Source: Thunnus maccoyii
Taxonomy: Eukaryota; Chordata; Actinopteri; Scombriformes; Scombridae
Direction of reading: 5' to 3'
Length of the DNA: 64,000 nt
Assembly (NCBI RefSeq): GCF_910596095.1
Contig: NC_056546.1
Location: 15,726,925 to 15,790,924 of the forward strand
Position 1 is the stretch's first letter. Every line of letters starts with the position of its first letter. The position numbers were made by a program, and so were the translations under genes. This document shows, in pieces, positions 30,861 to 49,116 of the stretch. A model generated the notes under the pieces. It was given only the letters and a program-made list of their open reading frames with translations. It did no database searches and was not told the origin of the DNA.

Positions 30861-32044
30861 GCCAGAGATGACACTTGTGCAATTGACCAAAATAAAATGC
30901 TTTTGGAAAATAAATTGACTTTTCTCCTTTCTTCATAGGGGAGTATATATGGTCAATTTTGACCCATAACACAACAGATATAACAATAATTGCTCATTTT
31001 AACACATAAAAAATATAAACAAGTTATTTTGGGATTTATTTTGTTTATCATTGGCCTCTCATGGTCTTATAATAATATAATAATAACTTGCCTGTTCTGT
31101 TCATCATAAGAAATAAAATAGATACATTTTGCCTATTTTAAACTCAAAACGATGTGTACATTGTAAGTTAAATAAAATAATAAGTCACTTAGCAGATAAA
31201 ACATTTTACTGGATGATAATTAGTGTTTGTTTCAGTGCTTGTTAATGAATTCAAACACGAGTCAAATTTGACCCACTAAAACTAAAGGTGCAAACCTTTC
31301 TCCAACACATAAGGAGGGTTAAAATGTCAATAAAATACTGAAAAAATATATGTTCTGCTTGTTTGATTTTATTTCAGTGTAGAATTGGTAAGTGGTCTTA
31401 CAGCCAACACTGAAAGCTCAATGATGTTGTTAATGTTAACAACATTTTCATCCTGATTTTGTTTAACAAAAAATGTGTCAAGAGGTGGCACACTTCTTAA
31501 CAGTGACGCCTCCCTCTCTTTTTCTTCTCTTTCGTTTGCTGCACAGTTGGTGCTAGAATGGATGGGGGAGGGACGGTTATGTGCACTCTGCCGTGATTGA
31601 AACAATCAATTACAGCAGTGTTGAGTTTCTGACAGTCTGCCAAAAAACACAATAAGAGTTTTCTGACAGAGATTTCAGCATGCAGGATTTCAGCCGTATC
31701 TGACTACACTCGTGTGAATCAAATGTCAAACTGAAACATGAAATTTAATGACTCTGCTGACCTAGATTCTTTTAATAAAGAGGCAGAAGAGTCGAAGGGT
31801 ATCTAAGTTGTGCTTTTTGTAGTTCATCTTCAGAACATTGTAGTTTAACCACGGCAGACCCATGTCAATAACATCCACCATCGCATAATTACGTAGCCTA
31901 GTGTAAAGTGTTTCTCTTAGCACCGTCTTCTTTTCCTAAGTCCTTATGAATTCTCCTTCATATCTTTCTTTGACCTTGTGACATTTCCATTGAGGTCAAG
32001 GAAAAGTGGTTAGGAAAAGATGTTAGGACGTACTTTTCGACCAC

Positions 32045-32812
32045 AGCCCCGGTCTGAAAAGTGAAGCCAATGTATAAGTGCCTTGAACCTGCATTCTTTC
32101 TAATTGCCATCAGGGGGCAACTCCACTGGTTGCAAAAGTCAGATTGTATGGAAGTCTATGAGAAAATGACCATACTTCTCACTTGATTTATTACTCCAGT
32201 AAACTGTCTTCTTCAAGACAGCATGATGTTTATTTTGTAAATTATGGTCCCATTTAGAGTAAAATAGACGATAAAGTATGTTTTAGGGCATGGCTACCTT
32301 GTGATTAACAAGTCTCTACCACAGTGACAACGTTGATAATGTAACATAACCATGGTGTAACCCTAGATTCACAGAGTATATGCATAGCTGCCGCTATTTC
32401 ACTGTTTTTTTTTCAGTTCATGAAAGTTAATTGTAACATTTTGGTTCAGGATTTGGTTGTACTAAAAAACCCTGTAAGGAGTCAGCTGTTCAGTTTTTCT
32501 GATAAATACATTTAGTTTTAATAGTTTTAAGTTTTAACTTTTTCACAAGTGGAAATTAGCATTAGCATTATCACAGTTAACTACATCCATACTGTAAATG
32601 CACCGTGCTAACCAAGCTAGCAGCTAGCAATAGGATCAACTCCATTGACTGTATATAAATATTTATATACAGTCAATGGCTCCATTGTTATTTCCTTCCA
32701 ATCCATATCCAAGATGGTGAGGGTCAAATCGCTAAACTCAAGGCCTCAAAACAGCAGTCCACAAACCAATGGGTAACTCTACGGTGACTATGTCCATATT
32801 TTTTTTACAGTG
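32045..32812. repeat. Teleost interspersed repeat pieces around a 38-bp palindrome
   Basis: The segments at about 32045-32340 (AGGGGGCAACTCCACTGGTT ... GACAACGTTGAT) and 32690-32812 (ATCCAAGATGGTGAGGG ... GTAACTCTACGGTGACT) are sequence I recognise as dispersed in many percomorph genomes. Between them, 32642-32679 is a perfect 38-bp palindrome with half CCATTGACTGTATATAAAT. Element class not established. Confidence 0.55.
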
Positions 32813-33475
32813 TATGTTTATTACTTATATGTAAAAGTAAGTAAAAAGTACATAAGTATTATCAGCTTGATGGAGTAAAAGTATTGCAGTAAAAGTAGTG
32901 GTTTGGTCCCTCTGACTGATATTCTATGACAGCTAAATATATATAATGTAGTTGAAACTAGCTTCACCTCCAGCAGGTACAACAGTAACATTCTGCTTAT
33001 ACACTGATGCTTTAGTATTAATAATCCAATCGAAAGATTTTAAAAATGACTGACTTAGCGGCTGTCAGTGACACTGCACTTTAAGAAACTTCTGCATTGG
33101 CTTCAACCTCAAACAGTGATGGTTTTCCGTTTTGTTCCTACTGAGTTTGATTTACCAAGCGACTCTCGCCTCCTACCAGTTTTACACCACTAGATGGCAG
33201 CAGATATATTTTTAGTGACATCCATATGAACTAGTGAGAAGCCATTTAGAGGAAGAATACATGTTCTGTTTTTTAAAAATACATCTCCTCGTACAGCGCC
33301 GTTACTGTGACAACGTAGATATTTTACAGGTCATAACACATTTGCATTTGATGCTCTAAATCCTACTGTGCTTGTGTTTTGGGCCTTGTTATGACATGCA
33401 AAACTGCAGATAGTTGGGTAAAACCAGTTGTTCATTTACATACAGGCTGTGCTGTATTTTACTGTTGTCTAATAG

Positions 33476-33654
33476 GTCTGCACTTCAAATGAACAGCTGT
33501 CCACCAGTAATGTAGTAGAGCTCCAAAATCACCTCAGAGATGTAAGTACTGTTTTGTTGCCATATAGCTGGAAAAGTTCTCCTCTGGTGTTTGTCCATCA
33601 TTAGCCAATCCAGCTTCCAATAATACTTTACTTTTAGTTTTACTTTCTACTATG

Positions 33655-33739
<85 letters not shown>

Positions 33740-35241
33740 TCCTAAGTGAGGACGTGTGCCTGTTTACAGTATACTGTACATGTCTTGCTGGGTGTTTGTG
33801 CTTTGGAGCCATCCGCCTGGCACGTCTGTCTGTCTCTGTAATGTGTCTCTCATTCTTTTATTCAGTCTCCCAAGGCCTTGGAGACGAACAAGCAGTGGCT
33901 GGAATATGACCAGCAGAGAGAGGCCTATGCGAGGGCACTTCTGGACAGAATGTTATGGCTGAAGAAGCAGCTGAATGAAGCCAATCAGGCCCGCTCACAG
34001 CAGCACAATAAAGACTATTCAGATGGTGAGCCAGAGGGGCAGTGGGTAGTGGACACTCAGGCAACAAGGGGCAACAGACTGTAACAACAAGGTTTTTAAG
34101 ATTTCTAGATTTCTCCGAAGTAGCCTGCTATGAAAGAGAGTCTGTGGCATAGCACTGCATTGTCAAAATCATGTGTTTTATTACTGCATGGTGCATGTGT
34201 AAGGCTGTATGTAACATATTTGATTGTGTATGTGAATGTGTTATTTTTTTCAACTTTTCATTTTCATCCTCCTTTTCTCATTACAGAGGAGCACGGAATT
34301 AGTCAGATGCAGGAGTACTGTGAGGGGCTCTTGCAAAAAGCCAAAGATCAGCTGGAGGTGCTCAGGGAGCAGGCCAACATGACCCACCAGGACCTGAAAA
34401 GAACCCAAAACTGGTATGTCTGCTGCTTAAAAGTAACTGATACAGTCCTGTTCAAAGTGGGAGAAAGTTAGGATGGTAGCCAGCAATATGGCAGAAAAAT
34501 TGATGTATAGATGCGAGGAAAGGAAGAGGCAGGTGGATGAGCTCAAGCAGCAGCTGCAGACTCATCACCATTGCTCTGAGGATGAAGAGCAACAGCTGAG
34601 GGATGAGATCAAAGACCTCAGGGGCGATTTGGATGAGGAGAGGCACATGTCAACTGACTTTGAGCTGAAAGTAGATCTTCATAGAATTGTTTATTCAGTA
34701 GGTAGGGATTATAAATCTTTGATCATACAAGCGAAGAAAGACCCCAAATTTAAAAAAAACAAAAAACAAAAAAACAAACTTCTCTCTTCTCAGGCATGAT
34801 AAATTGTCACCATGCAGACCAGGAAAGAGTTGCAGACCTGGAGCAACAGGTATGACAGGCACGCTCGCTCAGTATCAATCATCTCAGTTTTGGTTCCTCA
34901 TCGTCTTTGAAAACTTATTTGAATAAATCCTTAGTATTAACTAGAAACTGAGGGATGTTTTTTAATCCATCCACTAGTCTTTGTGATTCCAAGCCTGACT
35001 TATTCAGAAATGCCACACTTTTTACCTCTTTGCTTTCTAAATGGGAAAATATCAGCCCTCACATGAGCAAGGGAGATAATTCTTTCTATTCAGAAGTTAT
35101 TACTCCTACACCTATACTTTATTATATTCCTCACTGTAGTGCCAATTTCCTTAATTTTAGAAGCAGATGTTCAGAGTTCTGAAGATGCTGCAAAAAACCA
35201 GAGACCATGTAACAAAACAGTCAAAGATTGACATTAGTTAA
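33476..35241 (+). pseudogene. cep55: cep55-like gene, copy B, 5'-truncated (six open exons)
   Basis: CEP55 recruits ALIX and ESCRT-I to the midbody for abscission. Six exons join in frame without stops: 33476-33541 (NVVELQNHLRD), 33866-34025 (NKQWLEYDQQREAYARALLD), 34287-34413 (SQMQEYCEGLLQKAKDQLEV), 34472-34701 (CEERKRQVDELKQQ ...), 34794-34849 (HADQERVADLEQQ) and 35161-35241 (MFRVLKMLQKTRDHVTKQSK, then stop). The Trp/Tyr of WLEYDQQ correspond to the ALIX-contact residues. No N-terminal exons and no C-terminal zinc-finger exon are visible; the intron at 34414-34471 is only 58 bp with a poor acceptor. The match to human CEP55 is clear but partial, so I favour a decaying gene. A short functional form with distant 5' exons is possible. 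Confidence 0.6.
33659..33736. repeat. (TG)39 microsatellite, 78 bp
   Basis: Uninterrupted TG run inside the first intron of cep55-like copy B. It is the longest simple repeat in the window and probably length-variable. Confidence 0.97.
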
Positions 35242-35319
35242 TTAAACACTGACATGAATTAATTGTTGGCATTAAATTCATTTGGAGGTGCATTGTTGGT
35301 GTATTGTGATTTTTAATAT

Positions 35320-35570
35320 ACACTCTACTTCCTTTTTTAGTCTCCACCAACTCCTGAGAAAAATATCTAACTGTTTAACTTTAGTCAAATTATCCTCTAT
35401 GTTCACCAACTAGACACTTTAAATATATGTCTCCTCATTGTTGCTGTGCAGGTAGCATACAGTCAGTATATGGAAGCTGTTTTGCTGGAAACAACTGCCT
35501 GCTGCAGCTGGAGAGAGGTTGATGAGAGGGGAGTTATGGAAAACCAAAACAATGATCCAAAATACACTAA
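35320..35570. repeat. Dispersed repeat, copy 2
   Basis: Same family and orientation as 8950-9235: CTCCACCAACTCCTGAGA, then GCAGGTAGCATACAGTCAG, then CAACTGCCTGCTGCAGCTGG. Old and divergent. Confidence 0.5.
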
Positions 35571-35999
35571 AAGGCTCCTTATCGGGTGTTTAGACTGAGA
35601 ACAGCCCTGCGTTAAATCACAAAGGGCTGTGTTTTTCAAAGGGCTTTTTCAGTTCACAATTTACAAAACAAAGAGAAAAAACTCATGCATAAGACTAAAA
35701 TCTCAAATACAATGAATAGTTATAAAGTGCTCTGTGATAAAAAGCAGAGAGTTCACTGACTATTCAGGTCAGTCTGGGAACAGCACATGCCAAGGAAGGT
35801 TTTGATTTTTATCCAAAGTTTTTTTCCTTCTGAGGTCAGCAGGCACATGTTTAATGACCATGTCGCTGTCAGTCACAGTCTGTTTGATGACCATGGCACA
35901 TCTGGTTTTCCACAGTTTAACACACACTAAACTGATGATCAGTTGGAACAGTTATTCTTGTTTGGAAGGCATCTTTTCTTCCAGCAGACCATACATGAC

Positions 36000-37060
36000 A
36001 GAGTTTTAGTTTAGATTAAATACTAATCCAAGGCCTTGTAGTATAGACCAGACCTCCTGAGCTCTGTAACAGTCCATCAGGAGGTGTTGCTGTGTTTCAT
36101 CATCATTACAATAAATCATGGGACATTCTTTTGTTGTTACATAACAACTCCACAAAACAACAGCTCTAACAGGAAGTCTGTTAACAGAAATAAGCCACTG
36201 AATACCTCTAATGCTCTCTGATTTTTAAATTTTTTTTATCACTTCAGTGATTACCTACTGTGTTATTAGTTAGGTTTTTATATTTAATTAACTCACCATA
36301 TTTAATATCATTAATCTTTTTAAAAAATTATTTTACTCGGTAGAACATTCCAATCTATCTGTAAATGTTTGTGTTGTGTAATAAAATCTCCATGTATTAG
36401 TTTATACTCAGGACCATGTCTGCTTCTCTTCTTTCTACACACTAGTGCAGTGCCCATTCAAGACATCCCTGTTTGGAACGGGTCGATTTCTCAATACCTA
36501 GAGAGAACAGTGTCCATGCCCTAAATGTCTAACATGCAGACTATTGGTAGATGCTACAATTTACTGATGCTCCCTAAACGCCTCGCATGCAGGCAGGCTA
36601 TCAGGGGACTATAATTTTGAGCTGAGCTGAAGCTGAACTTTCCATGACTTTGAAACCTAATTATATATACTTGGTGATTTTTTGAATCATTCAAATTTGG
36701 CGGGGTGTTTAATTACAATAAGAACACATTTATAATTGCTTTAAACAGATTTAAAGACTATTTATAATTATCTTAGCAAATATTTTATAGTCAGTATTCA
36801 TGATAGTAAGATGTCTATAATTATCTGTATTAGATTCATCACATTTTTTATATGATAAGCAAATCAAGACCTTCATTATACATGGAGGTGAGCAGGTTTA
36901 TCAATATAGACCTAATAAAACTCAGTGGCAAGGCCGTCTGGACCGGGGCTATTCCCTATATTGAAATGTTTGATGGCCTGTACTACTTCGTCTGTTCTTA
37001 TCTCACCAATAAGTGAAGTAAAAGTGTCCCAAAAAAGTGCTCACAATTGCAGTGTGGGGG
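36000..37060 (-). mobile_element. Degraded L1/Tx1-type LINE fragment
   Basis: The minus strand at about 37060-36900 reads EVVQAIKHFNIGNSPGPDGL, the reverse-transcriptase motif (SPGPDG) of L1/Tx1 LINEs. At about 36220-36030 it reads IRGIQWLISVNRLPVRAVVL and then QHLLMDCYRAQEVW, the C-terminal Cys/His region of the same ORF. Only about 0.7 kb separates motifs normally much further apart, and there are stops, so it is internally deleted and dead. Confidence 0.75.
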
Positions 37061-38766
37061 TTTGCCGCTGCATCACCAAAGTGGTTTCATTCAAATGAAT
37101 GATGAGGCTGCATTTGTATAACACATATTGATTAGAGCAGCTTTTAAGTTTTAGTGGTTAAGAATGAGAACTATTAAAAGGTGACTCAATGACCCAGAGC
37201 TTTTGTAACGCAACTGATGGATGACAATTTTTAGAGGGACCAGCAAGATCACAGCTCATGTGAAGTGACACACCCACCCCTTGCTTGCTGAACAAAAGCT
37301 TCTTGGAGTGTCTCGGCTGCCGGGCCGAGTATCCTGCCAGTCACTACTGAGAAGTGATGAACCACCTAGAAATCTCTCTAGACTGAGCTGAGCCTCGACA
37401 CTCCTCATTTCTGCATCCTTTATAATATGGATTGGTTTTGATCCAGATGTTTTGTGTTAATAAACTAGTGTTGAGTTGCTGGAGTTGTACCTCTTAGTAC
37501 TGAACCACTAAAGCTTTGGCTAGCTGTACTAAAACTGCACAGTTTGTATTCTTGTGTTCTACATACTTCCATGCTAGAATATATATATTTTTTGTAAGTA
37601 TTTTTACAAAAAAATAAATTATTTGTGTGATGCTTTGATAGATAATGTTGCTACTGTTGGTGTGGTGTGTGTTACTGTGGGTCTTGTCCCCTCCCATGTC
37701 TCACACTGTTCAGATCAGATGAATAGCTCAAAACAGCTTGTGTAAGTTAATCCCTGTCCTGTGCTATTTCAGGACATGGATTAGTATTGTTAGCCGACAA
37801 TATGGAGAGTCAGAGGTCTGTGCAGTGGCGGAGGGCTTTGAAAGAGAACGTGACACCAAGAGTTAAATCCAGGCTAACAGCTTTAGAAAAAGATGCTAAT
37901 ATGGTTTAGGCACCTCTTTACTTACTGTATTTTCAGGAACTTTTTATATGGAAACATATTCATGGAAAGTTAGAATATGAGCTTAGCCTGTCTAAGAGGC
38001 AGACTTAAAGCCGAGAGGGTGTTTCTCCCATGGTTTCTCCTGTGGCCTTCTAGGTTATCCACACCTGACCTAACAAAATACTTTTAGAGAAAGGAGCACG
38101 TGTGTTAGGTAATTTATAAAACAAATATTTCTTAGGTAAATTTAATTTCTTAAAATCTATCCCTGCCAGGTTTAAACAAGATTTAAAAAATATATTCTTA
38201 AGACAGCTACTGATTAGTTAATGTAACACTACTCAAGAAGTAAACCTGGTAATCTGATTCACAGCGTAAATAAAAGTGGTGTCTAACTAATTAGATCACA
38301 GCTAATTTGTAATTTACACAGTGTTGTTGTTCAACAGCTGCACTGATTGAAGATTAGAACTTGGATAAACCTGCAGGGAAGTCGTGTCAATCCCTGTCAA
38401 TAACAAACTAATGTGCTATAATTGAATGGAGAGCCATCCCTAAAGAAAGAGCCCACAGTGCACAGGTCTAACCGTGCTTGATGTTGTTGGGAAAGTGCAA
38501 AAACAGACAAAAGGCAAAGGAAAGGTGACATGGCACAGAATAAAAAAATGAATAAAAGAATGAAGTATGCAGAACATCTTGTAATGTTTGTCTACCTCTC
38601 AGGAAGAGCAAACAGCATCAAAAAGGCCTGTCGCCACCCTCCAACCCTCCTCTTCCTCCTCCCCCTTCTCTTGTATCATTTAATGCCTTATCAGCATCTT
38701 CTCCCCATTCACTTTTCTGTGAGAAATTAACACGCATCTCGGATCTAAAAACCTTTTTCAGCCCAT
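37061..38766. other. Intergenic, ffar4 upstream
   Basis: About 1.7 kb, AT-rich. I see no coding exon, RNA gene or clear core promoter that I could defend. The ffar4 promoter should lie near its 3' end. Confidence 0.4.
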
Positions 38767-40636
38767 ATGGATTTAAACCCTCACACTCACTTTCTCCACT
38801 TGACAAACTTCACATATTTTTCCTTCTTCTCTGAGCCGCACCACTCTGATCACGTTGCCACCACTATTGTCGAGACCTTGGTTATCTCCACTGTCTTCCT
38901 GCTCTCTGTGGCAGCGAATGCAGTAGCGGCAGCCCTGGTAACCTGGGAACGCAGACTGCTGGCCAACAAGACCATCCTGACCCTCAACTTGTTTGTGGCC
39001 GACCTGCTGTTTGTCAGCATGATCCCACTGATTGTGGCGGTGCGGTGGACCGTGTCCTGGACGCTGGGCTATGCAGCCTGTCAAACTGTGCTGTATGTTA
39101 TCTGTGTGAGCGGCTGTGTCACCATCACTACCCTGGCCTCCATCAGTGTGGAGAGAGTCCAGGCTATCCTCCAGCTGCAGACTGTCCCTACTCTGAACCC
39201 CAGGATGGTGACAGCCACCCTCACCTTCATCTGGGCCTTTTCTGCATTCACATCCATTCCTCTCAGTGTGTTCTTCACTGTGATGGAAGTGGATTTCCCT
39301 GAGCAGGTAAGGATGGTCAATTAAAGGAAAGCTCCCTGCTCTTTAAAGTAATTATTTAGTGTATATTTTATACTTCTCCTCAGGAACGTGTCCACATCTG
39401 TACTCTCAAGTGGCCTGACACGACTGGAGAGATTGTGTGGAATGTAGCCTTTACAGCTCTGTGCTTCCTTCTGCCAGGACTCGTCATTGTGGTCAGTTAC
39501 AGCAAAATATTACAGGTGGGTTTATTGTCTGGGTGGCTTGGTCAATGGATCACTAGTTATCACCTATAAAACTGGAACATTGAGGTCAAAAATAAAAGGG
39601 AAGCAACATTTATCTGTCTGTCAGACTTATCACTGGAGACTGAATATTTGCTTCCCTTACGCTTGAGTACTTTTGATCTACTTGTTTGATGAATATTGTT
39701 CATTTAAATTTAGTTGGTTTTTTTTAATTTTAAATCTGTGCAACAATTCCCATGTCAATCACTCATTCAGCATTTAATGCCAGGTCATACCCATTCATTT
39801 ACGGATTTATTGACATTTCTCTTTGTACCCTCTGTGAATATTTGTCAATTCTGGGTCATTGTGGAAACAAAGATGCGTGTGCTCTATTAATTACTGAAGC
39901 TGAAAATGGTACCTGCGTGTGTGTGAGCTCAGATCTTTGCACTGTCAATATTGCATTGTGCAACCAGTGTTTCTAATGTGGACATTAAGATGATACAGAC
40001 AATAGGAAATGATTCTGAGAAGCCACAGATTGATTTTAGCTCTGGAAAGACTTTATGAATGTTTTAGACACACTAGGGTCACCAAATATTAAGGACTTCA
40101 TACTTCATATGTACAGGTAAATCAATTTGGTTTCATCATATCTCTTTTGTCCACAGCATATGTCACAAGGAACAGAGTGCCAGCATTATTAAATATGATT
40201 TTATCATTGCCATCACATTAATGATTTCTCCTCTTCCCTGACCCTCCAGATTATTAAAAGTTGTAGGCGAAGGCTCCAACCCAGAGACAGTCACTCCCCT
40301 GTTGGAGACTCGCTTGAGTACCAAGTCTCCCGCCAGGATATTAAACTCTTCCGCACCTTGCTGGTCCTTGTGCTCTCTTTCTTAATCATGTGGAGCCCTA
40401 TTTTCATCATCACCTTCCTCATCCTGGCAAGAAACTTCCTGGGCCACCCGCATATCTCATCTACAATGTTCTTCTGGGTGGTAACGTTCACACTGGCCAA
40501 CTCAGCCCTCAATCCCATCCTCTACTCTATCTGCCAGTTCAAGAACAACTGGCGCAGGGTGTGCTGTGGCTCGGTTGTCGCACCGCTGAGAGAAGGACCT
40601 CGTGCCAGCCGTCGGACACAAGGAATGCATCCATGA
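38767..40636 (+). CDS. ffar4: Free fatty acid receptor 4 (GPR120), 3 exons, 352 aa
   Basis: Class A GPCR for medium and long-chain fatty acids, plasma membrane. Exons 38767-39306, 39384-39515 and 40250-40636 sum to 1,059 nt (353 codons with stop); human FFAR4 is 361 aa. The start is the ATG at 38767, which gives MDLNPHTHFLHL and an NFT glycosylation site ahead of TM1. Seven hydrophobic segments are visible: TM2 is NLFVADLLFVSMIPLIVAVRW with Arg93, which aligns with the carboxylate-binding Arg99 of human; Cys105 and Cys186 (HICTL) form the usual disulphide pair; ER motif at 129-130; TM7 is NSALNPILYSI. The exon borders GAGCAG|GTAAGG and ATATTACAG|GTGGGT are clean. No frame defects. Confidence 0.93.
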
Positions 40637-40791
40637 TAATCTTGATTGTGTCATCAAATAGGGAATTCAAACTCACAAAGAATACAGTATGTTGGCCACA
40701 TTCCTGATTAGTAATACATCTTTTAACCACTTAGATTTCAGTAATTTCTTTTTCACTCTACAAAAATGTATCTTACCTTGAAATGCCATAC

Positions 40792-40797
40792 AATAAA
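40792..40797 (+). terminator. ffar4: Probable ffar4 poly(A) signal
   Basis: AATAAA about 156 bases after the ffar4 stop codon. Confidence 0.6.
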
Positions 40798-42326
40798 TGT
40801 TGTGTGCTGTATCTTTATTGGTAAAAACAACACATGTTAGTATTAGCTGAAATACTCAGCTTTCAGCTATTTGTGCCATAAACATTTTCAATATTGAATT
40901 GATTCTTAAAAAAAAGTAAATCTGGTATTCACAAACTAACTGCATATTAAGTTTAACTATTATTGTTTAGGTTTATTCACAGCACTCTAATATATTATAA
41001 AATTCTACATATCAGACTTTGTCAGGGATAGAACAATAAAGTCCATAATATTGTCCCTGATATTTTCACTGTCCATCAACCACTTAATTGTTGAATTGTG
41101 CCAAAACTTGAAGCATCAAATTGAAAGCTTTTTTTTTTTGGTCATGTTATCGTCTTGTTTTGCCTTCTGGCGCCTTCTGGCATGGGGAAACACATTTGTG
41201 TCTCATCATCAGATCATACTGACGAATGGCAGTTGGCCTGCAAACAGAAGTAATTGAACTCCAAGCAGCAGTTAGAAATCCCACTTAATCCTGTCAATGG
41301 TTAAATGTAGCTGCTATCTCACCAAAGTACACAGTGGGCCAGGAGAGCCAAGCCCATGAGAAAAACACTCATTTCTCTCTGGTGGAGTGCCTTTAGATGA
41401 TATTAGACCACGGTGCCGCTGGCTGTCAGTGCTTGTGCTGACCTACACTATTTCAGGTTGCCAGATTTCACTATATAATTACATTACCTCTGTGTCTGTG
41501 TCCCAATTTTCTTATTGTGATAGCATTGCGTAAAAAAAAAACATAACTGATGCTGAACATGTGTTTTTGAAGCGCTATTCGTGGTCTATGTAAGCTCTGA
41601 ATTCTTTATTAATTCTGTCCTCAAATCACTGGTTCTCATACCAAGCTTCTCAGACACCATAAGACACTTAAACACAGCTCTTATCAAGTGGTCAGTGACT
41701 CCCCTGACCTTCTTTGCCCAGTATTATTGTTATGGTATTATCTTTATCCTCCTAAAATTCATACAGTGGGCCTTTCCCCCACTATGGTTACCAATTTTTT
41801 AAATGAATCAACAGTATTTTTAATGCTGCTAAAGCAGCATAGACCTCACATTTACAGAAGATATGCATCGGTGAACTTGGTATGTTATCAGATATATTCA
41901 GAAAACCTAGAAGAATCAATGCAGTCTTGACTTCTTCTACAGTGCAGGTCATACCACTGATGCCATAACCCAGCTATCATTACCTGTGATGGGATTGGCC
42001 CCACTAAAATGACAAGTGGCTGGATTTACAAGTTAAGAAAGCTCAGGGGCTTTATGACTCTTGCGTCACAGTCATTAGTGCCCCCTGGGATCCCCTTACC
42101 TAGTAAGCCACTCACTACCTTCTGTTCCTGGTGGAGACGGTTGGAGCTGCAGCTTTGGTCCTGTGTGTACAGAGGACTTTGGGAGATGCCTCAATAGGGA
42201 CTGCATCGCCACATTTTCTGTAGGCCACCTTCACTGCTCTACTCTTCCTCCATCTAGCTCTACCCTGTCAGAGAGGAGCATCTCTGTGCAGCTTCAGAAG
42301 GGAACACTCATCCAAACTTGGAAAAA
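40798..42326. other. ffar4-pde6c spacer and pde6c 5' flank
   Basis: In human this interval carries RBP4; no RBP4-like exon was found here. A homeobox-type TAATCC site (about 41287) could be a photoreceptor (CRX) element, but single short sites like this are weak evidence. The last 200 bases before the pde6c ATG are less AT-rich and probably include the 5' UTR. Confidence 0.4.
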
Positions 42327-48003
<5,677 letters not shown>

Positions 48004-48503
48004 ACCTCCAGGACAGCCAAAGTACTTATGAATGTTTGTCTGGATGTCTATTTGTACAGTGTGTGTATGTGCATGTGAGAAAAGTTTGCAGGGAAAGGTT
48101 CGCAGATGAGGGACTTCTAATGTGCAAAATCCCTAAATTATTATTTTTATATACTGAAATATTTAGTGTTTCTGATACAGAAAGCTATTTTAATTAGAAC
48201 CAGTCTTGAGTAAATACCACTTGTATGTAATAGTATGAAAACATTCATTAAACATTCCTCTTGTATACACTAAAAACTCAAAAGAATAGGGCTTTCAATC
48301 ATTAAGAGCCCACATGTATTTTATTATAAATATTTATGCCAAATATAACATAAGGATATTTAGCTCACTTACTCTGGCTTTGGACATGATGAAATTAAAT
48401 CGAGATGTGAATAGAAATATATGACTGTATATATGATGCAGTTGAATCTGTTATATATACAGTATATACATATATATGAATATTTTTGGTACATAAATAC
48501 TAC

Positions 48504-48509
48504 AATAAA
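48504..48509 (+). terminator. pde6c: Candidate pde6c poly(A) signal (proximal)
   Basis: AATAAA 500 bases after the stop. A second one at 49282-49287 would give a 1.3-kb 3' UTR that includes the orphan PDE-like exon fragment at about 49117-49175. Confidence 0.45.
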
Positions 48510-49116
48510 TTGCTCTCATTTTATAGAGGAAGAGCTTTATAAAAAAAATAAGTAAATAAATAATTGCTTCTCTTTTTTTTGCAAGTAGTGCTTTCAAAAT
48601 TTCAAGCATATGTCCCTGGCAAATGGCTGAGAGATGTAAGAAGATTTGACTATATTGGATTTGTTATAAGCCAGTTGGAGCCCCATGGCTTTCCTTTTTA
48701 AGTCCCCTGCTTACATAAAGTAAAAATACTGCCACCCTGCTCAGAAGTCAGCATGTCCAGAGTCCAGTGTCATTTACAGGACAGGAAGGTGTCATGTAGA
48801 AACACTGTGCAGCACCCATAGTCTAAAGACACAATGTACTACTATACAGGAGATATGGCTTTGTTTGAGTGTGAAACAACACATTAATTATGCAATTTGC
48901 TGTGATTTTGAAAGAGCTGAAATGTTAAGATTTATTTTTCCAAACCCTGTCTTATAGATTTTTTAAAAGAGAGCTTTGTGACATGGGTAGAACATATAGC
49001 AGGATATTGTCAGATTTGATTGTATTTTGGTTTTTGATGCAAGTATTTTTTTTGTTTGCTTTCCAACTATCACAAATCACAAATTGGCCTCTGGGAGTTT
49101 TACAATCTGTACAACA

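Larger units (their letters stand above)
30579..33475. other. Repeat-derived intergenic sequence upstream of cep55-like copy B
   Basis: No gene found. Two palindromic cores, GGTCAATTTTGACC (30950-30963) and GTCAAATTTGAC (31261-31272), and a terminal AGGAGGGTTAA (about 31312-31322) suggest an eroded TTAA-type element. Interspersed repeat sequence lies at about 32045-32340 and 32690-32812, with a 38-bp palindrome between them. I looked here for the N-terminal cep55 exons and did not find them. Confidence 0.45.

Noticed and set aside
33659-33736. Regular short-period repeats that could suggest a CRISPR or satellite array
   Set aside because: Plain TG dinucleotide microsatellite; no spacers and a eukaryotic context.
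34414-34471. 58-bp intron in cep55-like copy B as proof of a live gene
   Set aside because: It is the only in-frame choice, but the acceptor has no pyrimidine tract; not strong enough to call the gene functional.
41271-41290. CRX-type TAATCC site as a pde6c promoter element
   Set aside because: A single hexamer-level match 1 kb from the start is expected by chance.
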